From assembly GCF_004362015.1 (NCBI RefSeq), contig NZ_SNWW01000005.1, positions 248,001 through 312,000 of the forward strand: a DNA stretch of 64,000 nucleotides. The letters run 5' to 3'. This document shows positions 42,797-51,592 of this stretch, one piece after another. The position numbers and the translations under genes were made by a program. Every line of letters begins with the position of its first letter. The first letter of the stretch is position 1. The notes beneath the pieces were generated by a model. That model searched no databases. It was not told the origin of the DNA and saw only the letters and a list, made by a program, of their open reading frames with translations. The DNA is from Flavobacterium chryseum (GTDB taxonomy: Bacteria > Bacteroidota > Bacteroidia > Flavobacteriales > Flavobacteriaceae).

Positions 42797-42813
42797 TCTA
42801 CTAAATCTATAGA
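42797..42813 (-). promoter_or_regulatory. Second copy of the sulfur-island operator, inverted
   Basis: TCTACTAAATCTATAGA differs in one base from the reverse complement of 34052-34068. It lies 104 bases before the small membrane peptide gene. It suggests that both transcription units of the island answer to one regulator. Confidence 0.5.
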
Positions 42814-42916
42814 ATTAATTATATTAAATTTTTACATTTACAATTCCAATCAATTTATTGATTTTCAGTACAACTATAAAATAAAACACTTTAGTAATAA
42901 TATAAAAAGAAAAATT

Positions 42917-43036
42917 ATGAAACGAGTAGACTATGAAATTATCGGAAAAAAAATTGTCGTTGGGGCAATTGTATTTTTAGTACCACTGGTTATTCTGGCC
43001 GGAGGTTTAGCATTAGTTAATCAATTTTTAAAATAA
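42917..43036 (+). CDS. 39-residue single-pass membrane peptide
   Basis: The short gene encodes MKRVDYEIIGKKIVVGAIVF followed by LVPLVILAGGLALVNQFLK. It has a charged start and one clear membrane helix (about residues 13-35). Its stop lies six bases before the hydroxylase-family gene, and an A-rich start region (AAAAAGAAAAATT) precedes it. The tight coupling suggests a small partner subunit of the hydroxylase, as small membrane peptides often are. No family is recognised. Confidence 0.65.
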   Translation: MKRVDYEIIGKKIVVGAIVFLVPLVILAGGLALVNQFLK

Positions 43037-43042
43037 GAAACC

Positions 43043-44110
43043 ATGGCAATAGTTCAAAAAGAAAAACTAATAAAAGACTTAAGTATCAGTCTTTTAATAT
43101 ACAGCTTGCCTGTAGTGGCAATTTTCCTTTATTTCAAATTCACGAATGATCTTGTGAGCGAATCGCATATTACATTACCCGCGTTTTTAGAATTTGCACA
43201 ACCCGCTTTTCAACACATCAGAACTTGGGGATTAATCGTTTTCATGCTGGTTTTGGGAGCAATCGAATTTGCCGCAGGTTTATACGATGACGAATGGACG
43301 GGCGAAGAACGAAAAATTGATATCGTTTGTTTCTTGGCGCCAAAATTGCTTTTACCGCCCGTAATTGCTTTTTTCAGCTTAACCGCTTTGCCTTATTTGA
43401 TTCCGAATTTGGCTAATTCACTTTCGTGGGTTCCGTTTTGGGGAGGATTTTTCCTGATCGCAATTGCCGATGATTTAACGCAATATTGGTACCACCGCTT
43501 GCACCATCAGGTTCCGTTTTTATGGCGTTTTCACAGAACTCACCATTCAGCTCCATATATGGGAATGGCAATGGCTTCAAGACAAAACTTTATTTACACG
43601 GTTTTCTTTTCTCAAATTTACTTAACTGCAACTTTAACTTATTTAGGCTTAGGTATTCCGGCATTGTTCGTTTTGGTTATCAAAAGTTTTATCACTTTAG
43701 GAGCACATTCAAGTATTGCCTGGGACAAACCGTTTTATAAATACAAAGTTTTACACCCAATTGCATGGGTTTTAGAACGTTTAATTTCAACTCCGGCAAC
43801 GCACCACGCACATCACGCAGATACAAGCGGAGATGGTGTCGGACACTTTAAAGGCAACTTCGGAAACATGTTTTTCATCTGGGATGTAATCTTCGGAACG
43901 GGTTTAATTACACGTAAATTCCCGGAATCTTACGGAATGAAATCATACAAACAAGAAGAATGGTATGCACAGTTTTTATGGCCAATATTCAAATCTAAAA
44001 AAGAAGGAAGTGCATTGGCTGCAGGCGTTTTATCAGTTCCTTTGAAACCAAAAGCAGAAACTGTTGTTGCCGCAAATCCAGTTTATTACGAAGAACCGGC
44101 GCAGGTATAA
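43043..44110 (+). CDS. Fatty acid hydroxylase / sterol desaturase superfamily protein
   Basis: The 355-residue integral membrane protein has several hydrophobic segments and the eight-histidine di-iron signature: HRLHH (near 153), HRTHH (near 168) and HHAHH (near 254). Enzymes of the superfamily hydroxylate or desaturate lipids using oxygen. It lies directly after the 39-residue peptide and 89 bases before the rhodanese-thioredoxin gene. In this sulfur-scavenging context it might open alkyl sulfates or sulfonolipids by hydroxylation, but that is conjecture. Confidence 0.9.
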   Translation: MAIVQKEKLIKDLSISLLIYSLPVVAIFLYFKFTNDLVSESHITLPAFLEFAQPAFQHIRTWGLIVFMLVLGAIEFAAGLYDDEWTGEERKIDIVCFLAPKLLLPPVIAFFSLTALPYLIPNLANSLSWVPFWGGFFLIAIADDLTQYWYHRLHHQVPFLWRFHRTHHSAPYMGMAMASRQNFIYTVFFSQIYLTATLTYLGLGIPALFVLVIKSFITLGAHSSIAWDKPFYKYKVLHPIAWVLERLISTPATHHAHHADTSGDGVGHFKGNFGNMFFIWDVIFGTGLITRKFPESYGMKSYKQEEWYAQFLWPIFKSKKEGSALAAGVLSVPLKPKAETVVAANPVYYEEPAQV

Positions 44111-44199
44111 AATCAGAAGAAATAAATCAAATAAGAATTGGCAGTGTGTTCAAAATTAATCCTGAATACACTGCCAAACTTATGCAAAAACCAAAAATT

Positions 44200-44913
44200 A
44201 TGAAAAATAAAATACGTAAAAACAGTATTACAACATTCATTTTACTTTTTACCATTGTGGGATTTTCACAAGGAAACAGTGCAAATATTTTGTTGGATGC
44301 TTTTTATTCGAAAATTAAAAGTCAAAAAAATCCACAGATAATTGACGCCAGAGGTCCAGACGAATTTGCTTTAAATCATATTGAAGGCGCTGTAAATTTC
44401 AATCTAAAATCTGAAGATTATGAAAAACATGTTGCGGCATTAAATCCGTCGCAGCCCGTATTTATTTATTCAATTGCTGCCTACAGAAGCGGACTTTTAT
44501 CAACTGATTTAGCTAAAAGAAATTTCTCTGAAGTTTATATTTTAGAAGGTGGAATCGCAAGCTGGATTGGAGGTGGAAAACCTTTTTATACCAATTTAAA
44601 AAGCAAATTAACAATCGCTGATTACAAAAAAATAATTGCCGATAATAAATACGTTTTAGTAGACATTGGTTCTAAATATTGTGCAACTTGTAAAACTGTA
44701 AAACCTATTTTAGAAGATATAAGATCTCAATATGGAGAAAAACTAAAAATCATTCAAATTGAATTGGAAGAAAGCCCGCAAGTTATAGCCGATTTAAAAA
44801 CGGTAAAGGTCTTCCCTACTTTGATCTTGTATGAAAATGGAAAAATTGTTTTCAAAAAAGATGGCTTAGGCGATTTGAAGAATGATGTTGATTTAGCTTT
44901 GGCGCATAATTAA
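44200..44913 (+). CDS. Exported rhodanese-thioredoxin fusion with a degenerate rhodanese site
   Basis: The 237-residue protein has a signal peptide (MKNKIRKNSITTFILLFTIV, GFSQG). Residues 28-130 are a rhodanese fold (IIDARGPDEFALNHIEGAVN, YILEGGIASWIGGG). Its active loop reads FIYSIAAYRSG, so the catalytic Cys is replaced by Ser91. Residues 137-237 are a thioredoxin fold with an intact C161-A-T-C164. The start at 44200 was chosen for the signal peptide; the upstream frame is hydrophilic. It may work as a periplasmic redox or sulfur-binding protein for the sulfatase system, with the rhodanese half as binder rather than enzyme. Confidence 0.85.
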   Translation: MKNKIRKNSITTFILLFTIVGFSQGNSANILLDAFYSKIKSQKNPQIIDARGPDEFALNHIEGAVNFNLKSEDYEKHVAALNPSQPVFIYSIAAYRSGLLSTDLAKRNFSEVYILEGGIASWIGGGKPFYTNLKSKLTIADYKKIIADNKYVLVDIGSKYCATCKTVKPILEDIRSQYGEKLKIIQIELEESPQVIADLKTVKVFPTLILYENGKIVFKKDGLGDLKNDVDLALAHN

Positions 44914-44962
44914 TATTTCCTTTTGACACAGATTTGTACAAAATGCGTATCGTTTGTCATTT

Positions 44963-45070
44963 CCTAACAGGTTTTTAAAAACCTGTTAGGTATCTAGGTT
45001 CAAAGAAAATTTTATAAACTCTTTCAGATAACTATTAAAGTAATACCTAACAGGTTAAAGATCTTTAGGA
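44963..45070. repeat. CCTAACAGGTTTTTAAAAACCTGTTAGG palindromes
   Basis: A perfect palindrome with CCTAACAGG arms is at 44963-44990, and a decayed copy (CCTAACAGGTTAAAGATCTTTAGGA) is at 45046-45070. Others are at 57680-57706 and 57737-57764, with a worn piece at 46387. They could fold as hairpins in transcripts. Confidence 0.85.
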
Positions 45071-45089
45071 AACAAAACCAACTATCAAA

Positions 45090-46345
45090 ATGCCAACCAA
45101 AACAAAACAATTTACCATTCACGAAGACTGGACAGTCGTGATTTAGGATTTATAATAATTGGAATTTCTCTTTTTATTTACCTTCCGGAAGTTCCCGTTT
45201 TTAAATGGTCTAACGGAACAGAATTATTTAACGATGTTTTTGAACTTGGAAATTTACAAATCCTTCTTATTCAATTTTTATATCTCATTTCAATAGGAAC
45301 GTTAGGTGCTTTTTTAATTGGAAAATCGGTTAAAAATTTCCTAATCGTTTTTCCAATAGTGTACATCTTAACCGTAATTGCATTGATAATCGCAGGAAAT
45401 ACAGCAGTAAAAGCGATTAATTTAGAAGCGGTAATTTTTAGTCTTATTATTGGTTTGGCAATCGGTAATTTTTTTAAACTTCCGGAATGGTTTAAAGCGG
45501 CACTTTCGACAGAAGTTTTTGTAAAAATCGGATTGGTTTTATTGGGAACAAGTGTCATTTTCTCTGATATTTTAAAAGCAGGTTCTTTAGGATTAATTCA
45601 GGCTTTGATCGTCGTTTTATCGGTTTGGTATTTTGCTTTTTGGCTTTGCCGAAAATTAAAAGTCGATGACGAATTAACCATGATAATTTCGAGTGCGGTT
45701 TCTATTTGTGGTGTTTCTGCAGCGATTGCAACTTCGGGCGCGATAAAAGGCGATTCAAAAAAACTGTCTTATGTGATTTCGATTGTTTTGGTAACGGCAA
45801 TTCCGATGATGATTTTTATGCCGATGATTGCTAAATACTTCCACTTTCCCGAAGAAGTAACGGGAGCCTGGCTTGGCGGAAGTATTGATACCTCCGGAGC
45901 TGTTGTTGCGTCTGGAACTTTGGTTGGAGAAACTGCTTTGAAAATCAGCACCATTGTAAAGTTCTCACAGAATGTTTTATTAGGTTTGGCTGCTTTTGCA
46001 ATCTCTGTTTATTGGACATACACGCATAATAAATCTGATGAAGTTGTAGCATCAAAACCAACATTAAGTGTTATTTGGGAACGTTTTCCAAAATTTGTAA
46101 TTGGTTTTATTCTCGCTTCTTTAGTTTTTTCTTTCCTGCTTACTGCTGAAGTTCGGGATAGCGTAAAAGACAGTTTAAAAAACCTTCAGGGAATTTGGTT
46201 TTCATTAGCTTTTACAAGTATTGGTTTAGAAACTAATTTTAAAGATTTACTTCAAAATAATAGCAGAAAACCTTTGTACGCTTTTTTAATTGCACAATTA
46301 TTTAATGTAATTGTGACTTTGTTTGTTGCATTTTTAATTTTTTAA
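45090..46345 (+). pseudogene. YeiH-type putative sulfate exporter, interrupted by a single-base frameshift
   Basis: From ATG 45090 the frame reads MPTKTKQFTIHEDWTVVI and then hits TAG at 45144-45146. Adding one T in the ATTTAGG run at 45141 restores LGFIIIGISLFIYLPEVPVF and joins directly, in frame, to the 328 residues from 45359. The total becomes 418 residues, with about ten membrane segments and the family's SICGVSAAIATSGAIKG and DTSGAVVASGTL. HEDWTVV is the expected start of this family (UPF0324). Either the gene has lost function, the base is a sequence error, or a shortened product is made from the GTG at 45359. It lies between the rhodanese-thioredoxin gene and cysK. Confidence 0.8.
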
Positions 46346-46645
46346 GTAATTTTATCTAACTGTGAAGTTTGACGCAAACCAAACCCAACAGGTTTTTAAA
46401 CCTTTCGTCAACAGAGACCTAACCAATTTACATTTCGTCGCTCTGTAGATGTGATTTCTCCTGCTTATTATTTTGAATGGGCAGACCAAACGGGAGTTGT
46501 AGAATACAGTAAGTTCAAATTAAAACCATAGGTAATGAGGGGGGCGTAGAACTAAAAAAATAAAGTATTATCAAATGTTTATTTAACACATAGAAAACAA
46601 TTATAAAACGAAGTTCCATTAAAAAAATACCAAAAAATATCAAAC
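46346..46645. other. Gap with worn repeats and a coding remnant
   Basis: CCAACAGGTTTTTAAACCTTTCG (46384 on) is a worn palindrome of the CCTAACAGG family. TCGTCGCTCTGTAGATGTGATTTCTCC (46436-46463) is the right half of a GTCATTTCGACGG element. At 46460-46531 it runs into a frame PAYYFEWADQTGVVEYSK ending KLKP and TAG. This looks like the C-terminus of some gene cut off by the repeat. The rest is AT-rich and leads to cysK. Confidence 0.45.
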
Positions 46646-47566
46646 ATGAAATACCAAAACATTTTAGAAACAATAGGAAACACGCCTCATATTAGATTGA
46701 ACAAACTTTTTAAATCGCACGAAGTTTGGATTAAACTCGAAAAATCAAATCCGGGATCAAGCATCAAAGACCGAATTGCATTGGCGATGATTGAAGATGC
46801 CGAGAAAAAAGGGCTTTTAAATCCCGATTCGATTATTATTGAACCAACATCTGGAAATACCGGAATTGGACTTTCGTTAGTTGCTGCAGTAAAAGGCTAT
46901 AAAGTGATTATCGTGATGCCGGAATCGATGAGTGTAGAACGCAGAAAAATCATAGAAGCTTATGGTGCTGAATATGTTTTGACTCCGAGAGAAAAAGGAA
47001 CTTCGGGCGCGGTTGAAAAGGCGAAAGAATTAGCTTCAACAATTAAAAATTCTTTTCTGCCTTCTCAATTTACAAATCCTTCAAATGTTGAAGTTCACGA
47101 AAGAACAACTGCTCAGGAAATTCTGGCCGATTTTCCGGACGGAATTGATTATCTAATTACTGGTGTTGGAACGGGCGGACATATTACCGGAGTTTCTAAA
47201 ATTTTAAAACAACATTTCCCTAATCTAAAAACTATTGCGGTCGAACCTGCGTTGTCGCCTGTTTTAAGTGGCGGAATCGCGGCTCCACATCCTTTACAGG
47301 GAATTGGCGCAGGATTTATTCCGGAAGTTTTTAATAGAGATTATGTTGATGAAATTATCACAGTGGAGAAAAATGACGCTTTTAATTTTGCGAAAAAATT
47401 AACGCAGGAAGAAGGCATTTTTGGCGGAGTTTCAACTGGAGCTGCGCTTGCCGGTGTCGCTAAAAGCCTGAAAAATATTCCGGAAGGATCTGTAATTCTA
47501 ACTTTCAATTACGATACAGGAGAACGCTATCTTTCTGTTGAAGAATTATTTGGATTCTTTTCATAA
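46646..47566 (+). CDS. cysK: Cysteine synthase A (O-acetylserine sulfhydrylase)
   Basis: The 306-residue PLP enzyme makes cysteine from O-acetylserine and sulfide. Signatures are GNTPHIRLN at residue 12, the PLP-lysine region [31 protein letters not shown], and [12 protein letters not shown] for phosphate binding. Length is normal. It ends the sulfur-scavenging island and would use sulfide derived from the sulfate set free by the sulfatases. A long terminator follows and separates it from rocD. No Cys leader was found before it. Confidence 0.95.
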   Translation: MKYQNILETIGNTPHIRLNKLFKSHEVWIKLEKSNPGSSIKDRIALAMIEDAEKKGLLNPDSIIIEPTSGNTGIGLSLVAAVKGYKVIIVMPESMSVERRKIIEAYGAEYVLTPREKGTSGAVEKAKELASTIKNSFLPSQFTNPSNVEVHERTTAQEILADFPDGIDYLITGVGTGGHITGVSKILKQHFPNLKTIAVEPALSPVLSGGIAAPHPLQGIGAGFIPEVFNRDYVDEIITVEKNDAFNFAKKLTQEEGIFGGVSTGAALAGVAKSLKNIPEGSVILTFNYDTGERYLSVEELFGFFS

Positions 47567-47645
47567 CCTTGAATTTTTAATCAAACCAGAAAATGTCATG
47601 TTTATAATCTCAAAGAAATAGTTACTTTTTTGATATTTTAAGTAA

Positions 47646-47693
47646 TTATAACCAAAAGGCGATTGTTTAATTACAATCGCCTTTTGGTTATAA
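47646..47693. terminator. Strong bidirectional terminator between cysK and rocD
   Basis: A perfect 21-bp stem (left arm TTATAACCAAAAGGCGATTG plus T, and its complement) closes the loop TTAATT. It serves the convergent genes cysK and rocD. Confidence 0.85.
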
Positions 47694-47708
47694 TAAAGAT
47701 AAGTAAAA

Positions 47709-48962
47709 TTAATCTCTAAAGTCGTACAATGACTTTTCGATAATTTCAAGACATTCCTGAATTTGTTCTTCTGTCATTACTAATGGCGGCGCTAATCTAA
47801 TTTTATTACCGTGCGTTGGTTTTGCTAATAATCCGTTGTCTCTGAATCTTAGGCAAATTTCCCAGGCTAAGTCTGAATCTTCACCACAATTAATGACAAT
47901 TGCATTCAGTAAACCTTTACCACGAACTAGCGTAATTAAGTTGTTGCGTTCTGCAATTTCGTTTAGACCTTTTCTTAAAATGATTCCTAAACGCTCTGCA
48001 TTTTCAGCTAATTTCTCGTCTTTTACCACTTCAAGCGCTGCGATTGCAACGGCTGCAGCAACAGGATTTCCACCAAAAGTAGATCCGTGTTGACCCGGTT
48101 TAATCACATTCATGATTTCGTTATTCGCTAAAACTGCCGAAACCGGATAAACGCCACCAGAAATTGCTTTTCCTAAAATTAAAATATCAGGCTGAACATT
48201 TTCATGATGAACCGCCAATAATTTTCCTGTACGCGCAATTCCGGTTTGTACTTCATCTGCAATAAACAACACATTATGTTTTTCGCAAAGTGCTTTTGCT
48301 TTTGCCAAATATCCTTCTGACGGAACATAAACTCCGGCTTCACCCTGAATTGGTTCTACCAGAAATCCGGCTATATTTTTTGATGATTCTAAAACTCTTT
48401 CAAGAGCTTCAAGATTATCGTATTCAATTTTTATAAATCCTTCTGTGTACGGTCCGAAGTTTTTACGCGCTCCTTCATCATTTGAAAAAGAAATAATGGT
48501 AGTTGTTCTTCCATGAAAATTATTCTCGCAAACAATAATCTGTGCCAGGTTTTTATGAATTCCTTTTACTTCATACGCCCATTTTCTACAAAGTTTCAAA
48601 GCCGTTTCAACAGCTTCTGCACCAGTATTCATTGGCAATACTTTATCAAAACCAAAATAATTGGCTACATATTCTTCGTAATTCCCTAATTTATCATTGT
48701 AAAAAGCTCTCGAAGTCAAAGTCAGTTTTTGAGCCTGATCAACCATTGCCTGTACAATTTTAGGATGGCAATGTCCTTGATTTACTGCAGAATAAGCAGA
48801 TAAAAAATCATAATATTTTTTTCCGTCAACATCCCAGACATACACACCTTCTCCTCTTTCCAGTACGACCGGAAGCGGATGGTAATTATGAGCTCCGTAT
48901 TTATTCTCTTTTTCGATCAAAACTTCTGATTTTGACGAAAGTATTTCTTGTGTATGTGCCAT
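47709..48962 (-). CDS. rocD: Ornithine aminotransferase
   Basis: The 417-residue class III PLP aminotransferase converts ornithine and 2-oxoglutarate to glutamate semialdehyde and glutamate. Signatures are [20 protein letters not shown], the family's early motif, [46 protein letters not shown] and the PLP lysine in [17 protein letters not shown]. It is divergent from an Lrp-family gene, which may control it, since Lrp/AsnC regulators often sense amino acids near catabolic genes. A -7 box TATTTTTG is at 48982-48989 on the minus strand. Confidence 0.95.
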   Translation of the reverse strand: MAHTQEILSSKSEVLIEKENKYGAHNYHPLPVVLERGEGVYVWDVDGKKYYDFLSAYSAVNQGHCHPKIVQAMVDQAQKLTLTSRAFYNDKLGNYEEYVANYFGFDKVLPMNTGAEAVETALKLCRKWAYEVKGIHKNLAQIIVCENNFHGRTTTIISFSNDEGARKNFGPYTEGFIKIEYDNLEALERVLESSKNIAGFLVEPIQGEAGVYVPSEGYLAKAKALCEKHNVLFIADEVQTGIARTGKLLAVHHENVQPDILILGKAISGGVYPVSAVLANNEIMNVIKPGQHGSTFGGNPVAAAVAIAALEVVKDEKLAENAERLGIILRKGLNEIAERNNLITLVRGKGLLNAIVINCGEDSDLAWEICLRFRDNGLLAKPTHGNKIRLAPPLVMTEEQIQECLEIIEKSLYDFRD

Positions 48963-49152
48963 GATATTTCCTTTATGAACACAAAAATATAAAAATTATT
49001 TATTTACAGGCAATAAATTAATATTTTTAACTCTAAAACAGACTAATAAAATCAAATTGCTTATTTTTAAACAAATAAAAGTCATTTTTATATCCGAAGA
49101 AAAACATCAAATCAGACTTATTTTTATCTTTACATAAATTAAAAAAGATCGC

Positions 49153-49605
49153 ATGGATATTTTAGATGAATTTGACGTAAAAATTATCAAAGAATTAGAG
49201 AAAGACGGAAGGGTTGCTTACTCAACAATCGCTACTAATTTAAAAATATCAAATACAATGGTGCACCAACGTATTAATCGCCTGTTTGAACAAGGTATAA
49301 TAACGGGTATTAAACCTATTTTAGACGAAAAACAAATTGGTTACGATTGGGCTTCTTTTACAGGAATTACATTGAATAAAGATTCTGATTCAGAAGGTGT
49401 TATTGAAGCTTTAAAACAAATACCAGAAGTAACAGAATGTTATTTTGTTACAGGATCATATACACTTTACCTGAAAATAACGGCAAAAAACCACGAACAC
49501 ATGCGTAAAATATTATACGAGCAAATTGATAATATTCCCGGAATTGCCAAGACAGATTCGATGATAGAATTGGGATGTGCTTTTAAAAGAAACATATCTT
49601 TATAA
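49153..49605 (+). CDS. Lrp/AsnC-family transcriptional regulator
   Basis: The 150-residue regulator has an N-terminal helix-turn-helix (DILDEFDVKIIKELEKDGRV, YSTIATNLKISNTMVHQRI) and a C-terminal RAM/ACT-like domain (GITLNKDSDSEGVIEAL, TECYFVTGSYTLYLKITAK). It is divergent from rocD across 190 bases. Regulation of rocD in response to an amino acid is the simplest idea. A terminator with stem AACCTCA/TGAGGTT follows. Confidence 0.92.
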   Translation: MDILDEFDVKIIKELEKDGRVAYSTIATNLKISNTMVHQRINRLFEQGIITGIKPILDEKQIGYDWASFTGITLNKDSDSEGVIEALKQIPEVTECYFVTGSYTLYLKITAKNHEHMRKILYEQIDNIPGIAKTDSMIELGCAFKRNISL

Positions 49606-49638
49606 GGTAAAAACCTGATCAGTTAATTTCCTGATAAT

Positions 49639-49672
49639 AAACCTCAAAAGAAAATTCTTCTGAGGTTTTTTT
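49639..49672 (+). terminator. Rho-independent terminator after the Lrp gene
   Basis: AAACCTCA pairs with TGAGGTTT, with an inner AGAA/TTCT helix, followed by seven T residues. Confidence 0.8.
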
Positions 49673-49713
49673 GTACCATAATATTTCTGATATTTGTTAA
49701 AAATTGTAAAACA

Positions 49714-50487
49714 ATGAAAAATTCAGCCCTTATTATTTTTGCTACCATACTGTTTTCTAACACTATAAGCGCACAATTAAAACCTGTAAAATACGCTGAC
49801 GGCACTCAGGTATTAAATGGTTTGTCTATAATAGCTGCTAAAAAAAGCAGTCAAAATCCGGGAATATTACTTTTACCGGCCTGGTTGGGAATTGACAATG
49901 CGTCTAAACAAATTGCCGAAAACTTATCAAAACTGGGTTATACTGTTTTTATCGCTGATATTTATGGCGAAGGAAACTATCCGAAAAACACAACTGAGGC
50001 TGGAAAACTGTCTGGTTATTACAAGACAAATGTTGCTGATTATCATAAAAGAATCAATTTGGCTTTGCAGGAATTAATCAAATCCGGCGCAAATGCAGAT
50101 AATATTGTAGCAATTGGATATTGTTTTGGAGGAACGGGAGTTCTGGAAGCTGCACGCGCGCATTTGAATGTAAAAGGAGTGGCTTCTTTTCACGGTGGTT
50201 TAGGTAAAGATGCCGCAAGAGCCGTTGAACCTATTACTGCCAAAGTTTTAGTTTGTCATGGTGCAGATGATCCGTATGAATCTAAAGAGGAAATCACTGC
50301 TTTTCAACAAGAAATGCGTGACTCAAAAGCCGATTGGCAAATGATTTATTATGCAAATGCTGTTCACTCTTTTACAAATCCTGAAGCCGGAAATGACAAT
50401 TCTAAAGGAGCAGCATATAATCCGGTTGCGGCAAAAAGATCTTTTGATCATTTACTGCTATTCCTGAATGAAGTTCTAAAAAAATAA
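49714..50487 (+). CDS. Exported dienelactone hydrolase family protein
   Basis: The 257-residue alpha/beta hydrolase has a signal peptide (MKNSALIIFATILFSNTISA, then Q). The nucleophile is Cys in GYCFGGTG near residue 138; the Asp is in HGADDPYES and the His in NAVHSFTNPEAG. These three form the triad of dienelactone hydrolases. Export suggests a periplasmic esterase acting on an unknown ester. It stands alone, with 124 bases before the next gene. Confidence 0.88.
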   Translation: MKNSALIIFATILFSNTISAQLKPVKYADGTQVLNGLSIIAAKKSSQNPGILLLPAWLGIDNASKQIAENLSKLGYTVFIADIYGEGNYPKNTTEAGKLSGYYKTNVADYHKRINLALQELIKSGANADNIVAIGYCFGGTGVLEAARAHLNVKGVASFHGGLGKDAARAVEPITAKVLVCHGADDPYESKEEITAFQQEMRDSKADWQMIYYANAVHSFTNPEAGNDNSKGAAYNPVAAKRSFDHLLLFLNEVLKK

Positions 50488-50611
50488 TACTGGCGCGATG
50501 GCACGCAGGTGACACGGATTTTTAATATCAATGAATTCGTGAAAATTTGTGAAATTCGTGGCAAAAAAACATATAACAACCAAAACCAAATCAAAACCAA
50601 CCAAATAATCA

Positions 50612-51583
50612 ATGTCACATAGTCCAATTAGAAAAGATAAAACGTGTTTAAATTGCAGGCACGTTGTAGAACAGAAGTTTTGTCCAAATTGCGGGCAGGA
50701 AAACACAGATTCGAGAAAAACATTTCATCATTTATTTATTCATTTTTTTGAAGATTTAACGCATTACGAAAATGCATTCTGGAAAACAATCCGCAACCTG
50801 CTTTTTAAACCTGCAACGCTAACAAAAGAATATCTTTCCGGAAAAAGATTATCCTACCTTGCTCCTGTTCGTCTTTATATTTTTATCAGTTTTATTACTT
50901 TTTTAATGATCGCTTTGTTTCCCAGTAAAGTAGCTGAAAATCTTGACAAAAGTGGAAAAGGAGTTTCAACAAAACTCGAGAAAAATTCTAAAGTAAATGT
51001 CAAGACTTTTAATGGCAACAGACATTTTGAACTGAAACCAATGAAAGAGATCGACTCTATTCAGAAATATGGTACCGAAAAAGAAAAACTTTCTGAATTT
51101 GAATACTGGTCTTATGAAAAGGTTATACATGTTACTGAACACAATACTATAAAGGAAATTATCATAAAATTCGTTGATTCTTTTACTCATAATATTCCTA
51201 AAATCCTTTTTATCATAATGCCGCTTTTCGCCTTTTTTTTATGGCTTTTTCATGATAAAAAGAAATGGTATTACTTTGATCATGGTATTTTTACGCTCCA
51301 TTATTTTTCATTTTTACTTTTGATATTTCTTATCTTATTTATTATCAATAAAGTAATTGGATTATTTGGAGAAAACAGTCCAATAGCTTTCATTTCTGAC
51401 ATTACAAATTTTATTGGAATAATCTGGATGTGCTACTATTTTTATCCTGCGCATCATCGTTTTTACGGAGAATCAAGGTTTGTTTCATTTGTTAAAAGTG
51501 TGCTGTTATTCTGGATAAACTCCTTTTTTATTCTATTTTTACTTACTATTTATGTATTTTACATATTCATTAATTTACACTAA
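50612..51583 (+). CDS. DUF3667 membrane protein with zinc ribbon
   Basis: The 323-residue protein begins with a zinc ribbon (CLNCRHVVEQKFCPNCGQEN) followed by the family's FHHLFIHFFEDLTHYE, FKPATLTKEYLSGKRLSYLA and PVRLYIFISFITFLM, the first membrane helix. A hydrophilic region (about 110-190) and four or five further membrane helices follow. The family is common in Bacteroidota and has no known function. It lies ten bases before the peptidase gene, so the two are cotranscribed. Confidence 0.87.
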   Translation: MSHSPIRKDKTCLNCRHVVEQKFCPNCGQENTDSRKTFHHLFIHFFEDLTHYENAFWKTIRNLLFKPATLTKEYLSGKRLSYLAPVRLYIFISFITFLMIALFPSKVAENLDKSGKGVSTKLEKNSKVNVKTFNGNRHFELKPMKEIDSIQKYGTEKEKLSEFEYWSYEKVIHVTEHNTIKEIIIKFVDSFTHNIPKILFIIMPLFAFFLWLFHDKKKWYYFDHGIFTLHYFSFLLLIFLILFIINKVIGLFGENSPIAFISDITNFIGIIWMCYYFYPAHHRFYGESRFVSFVKSVLLFWINSFFILFLLTIYVFYIFINLH

Positions 51584-51592
51584 ACATAAAAA

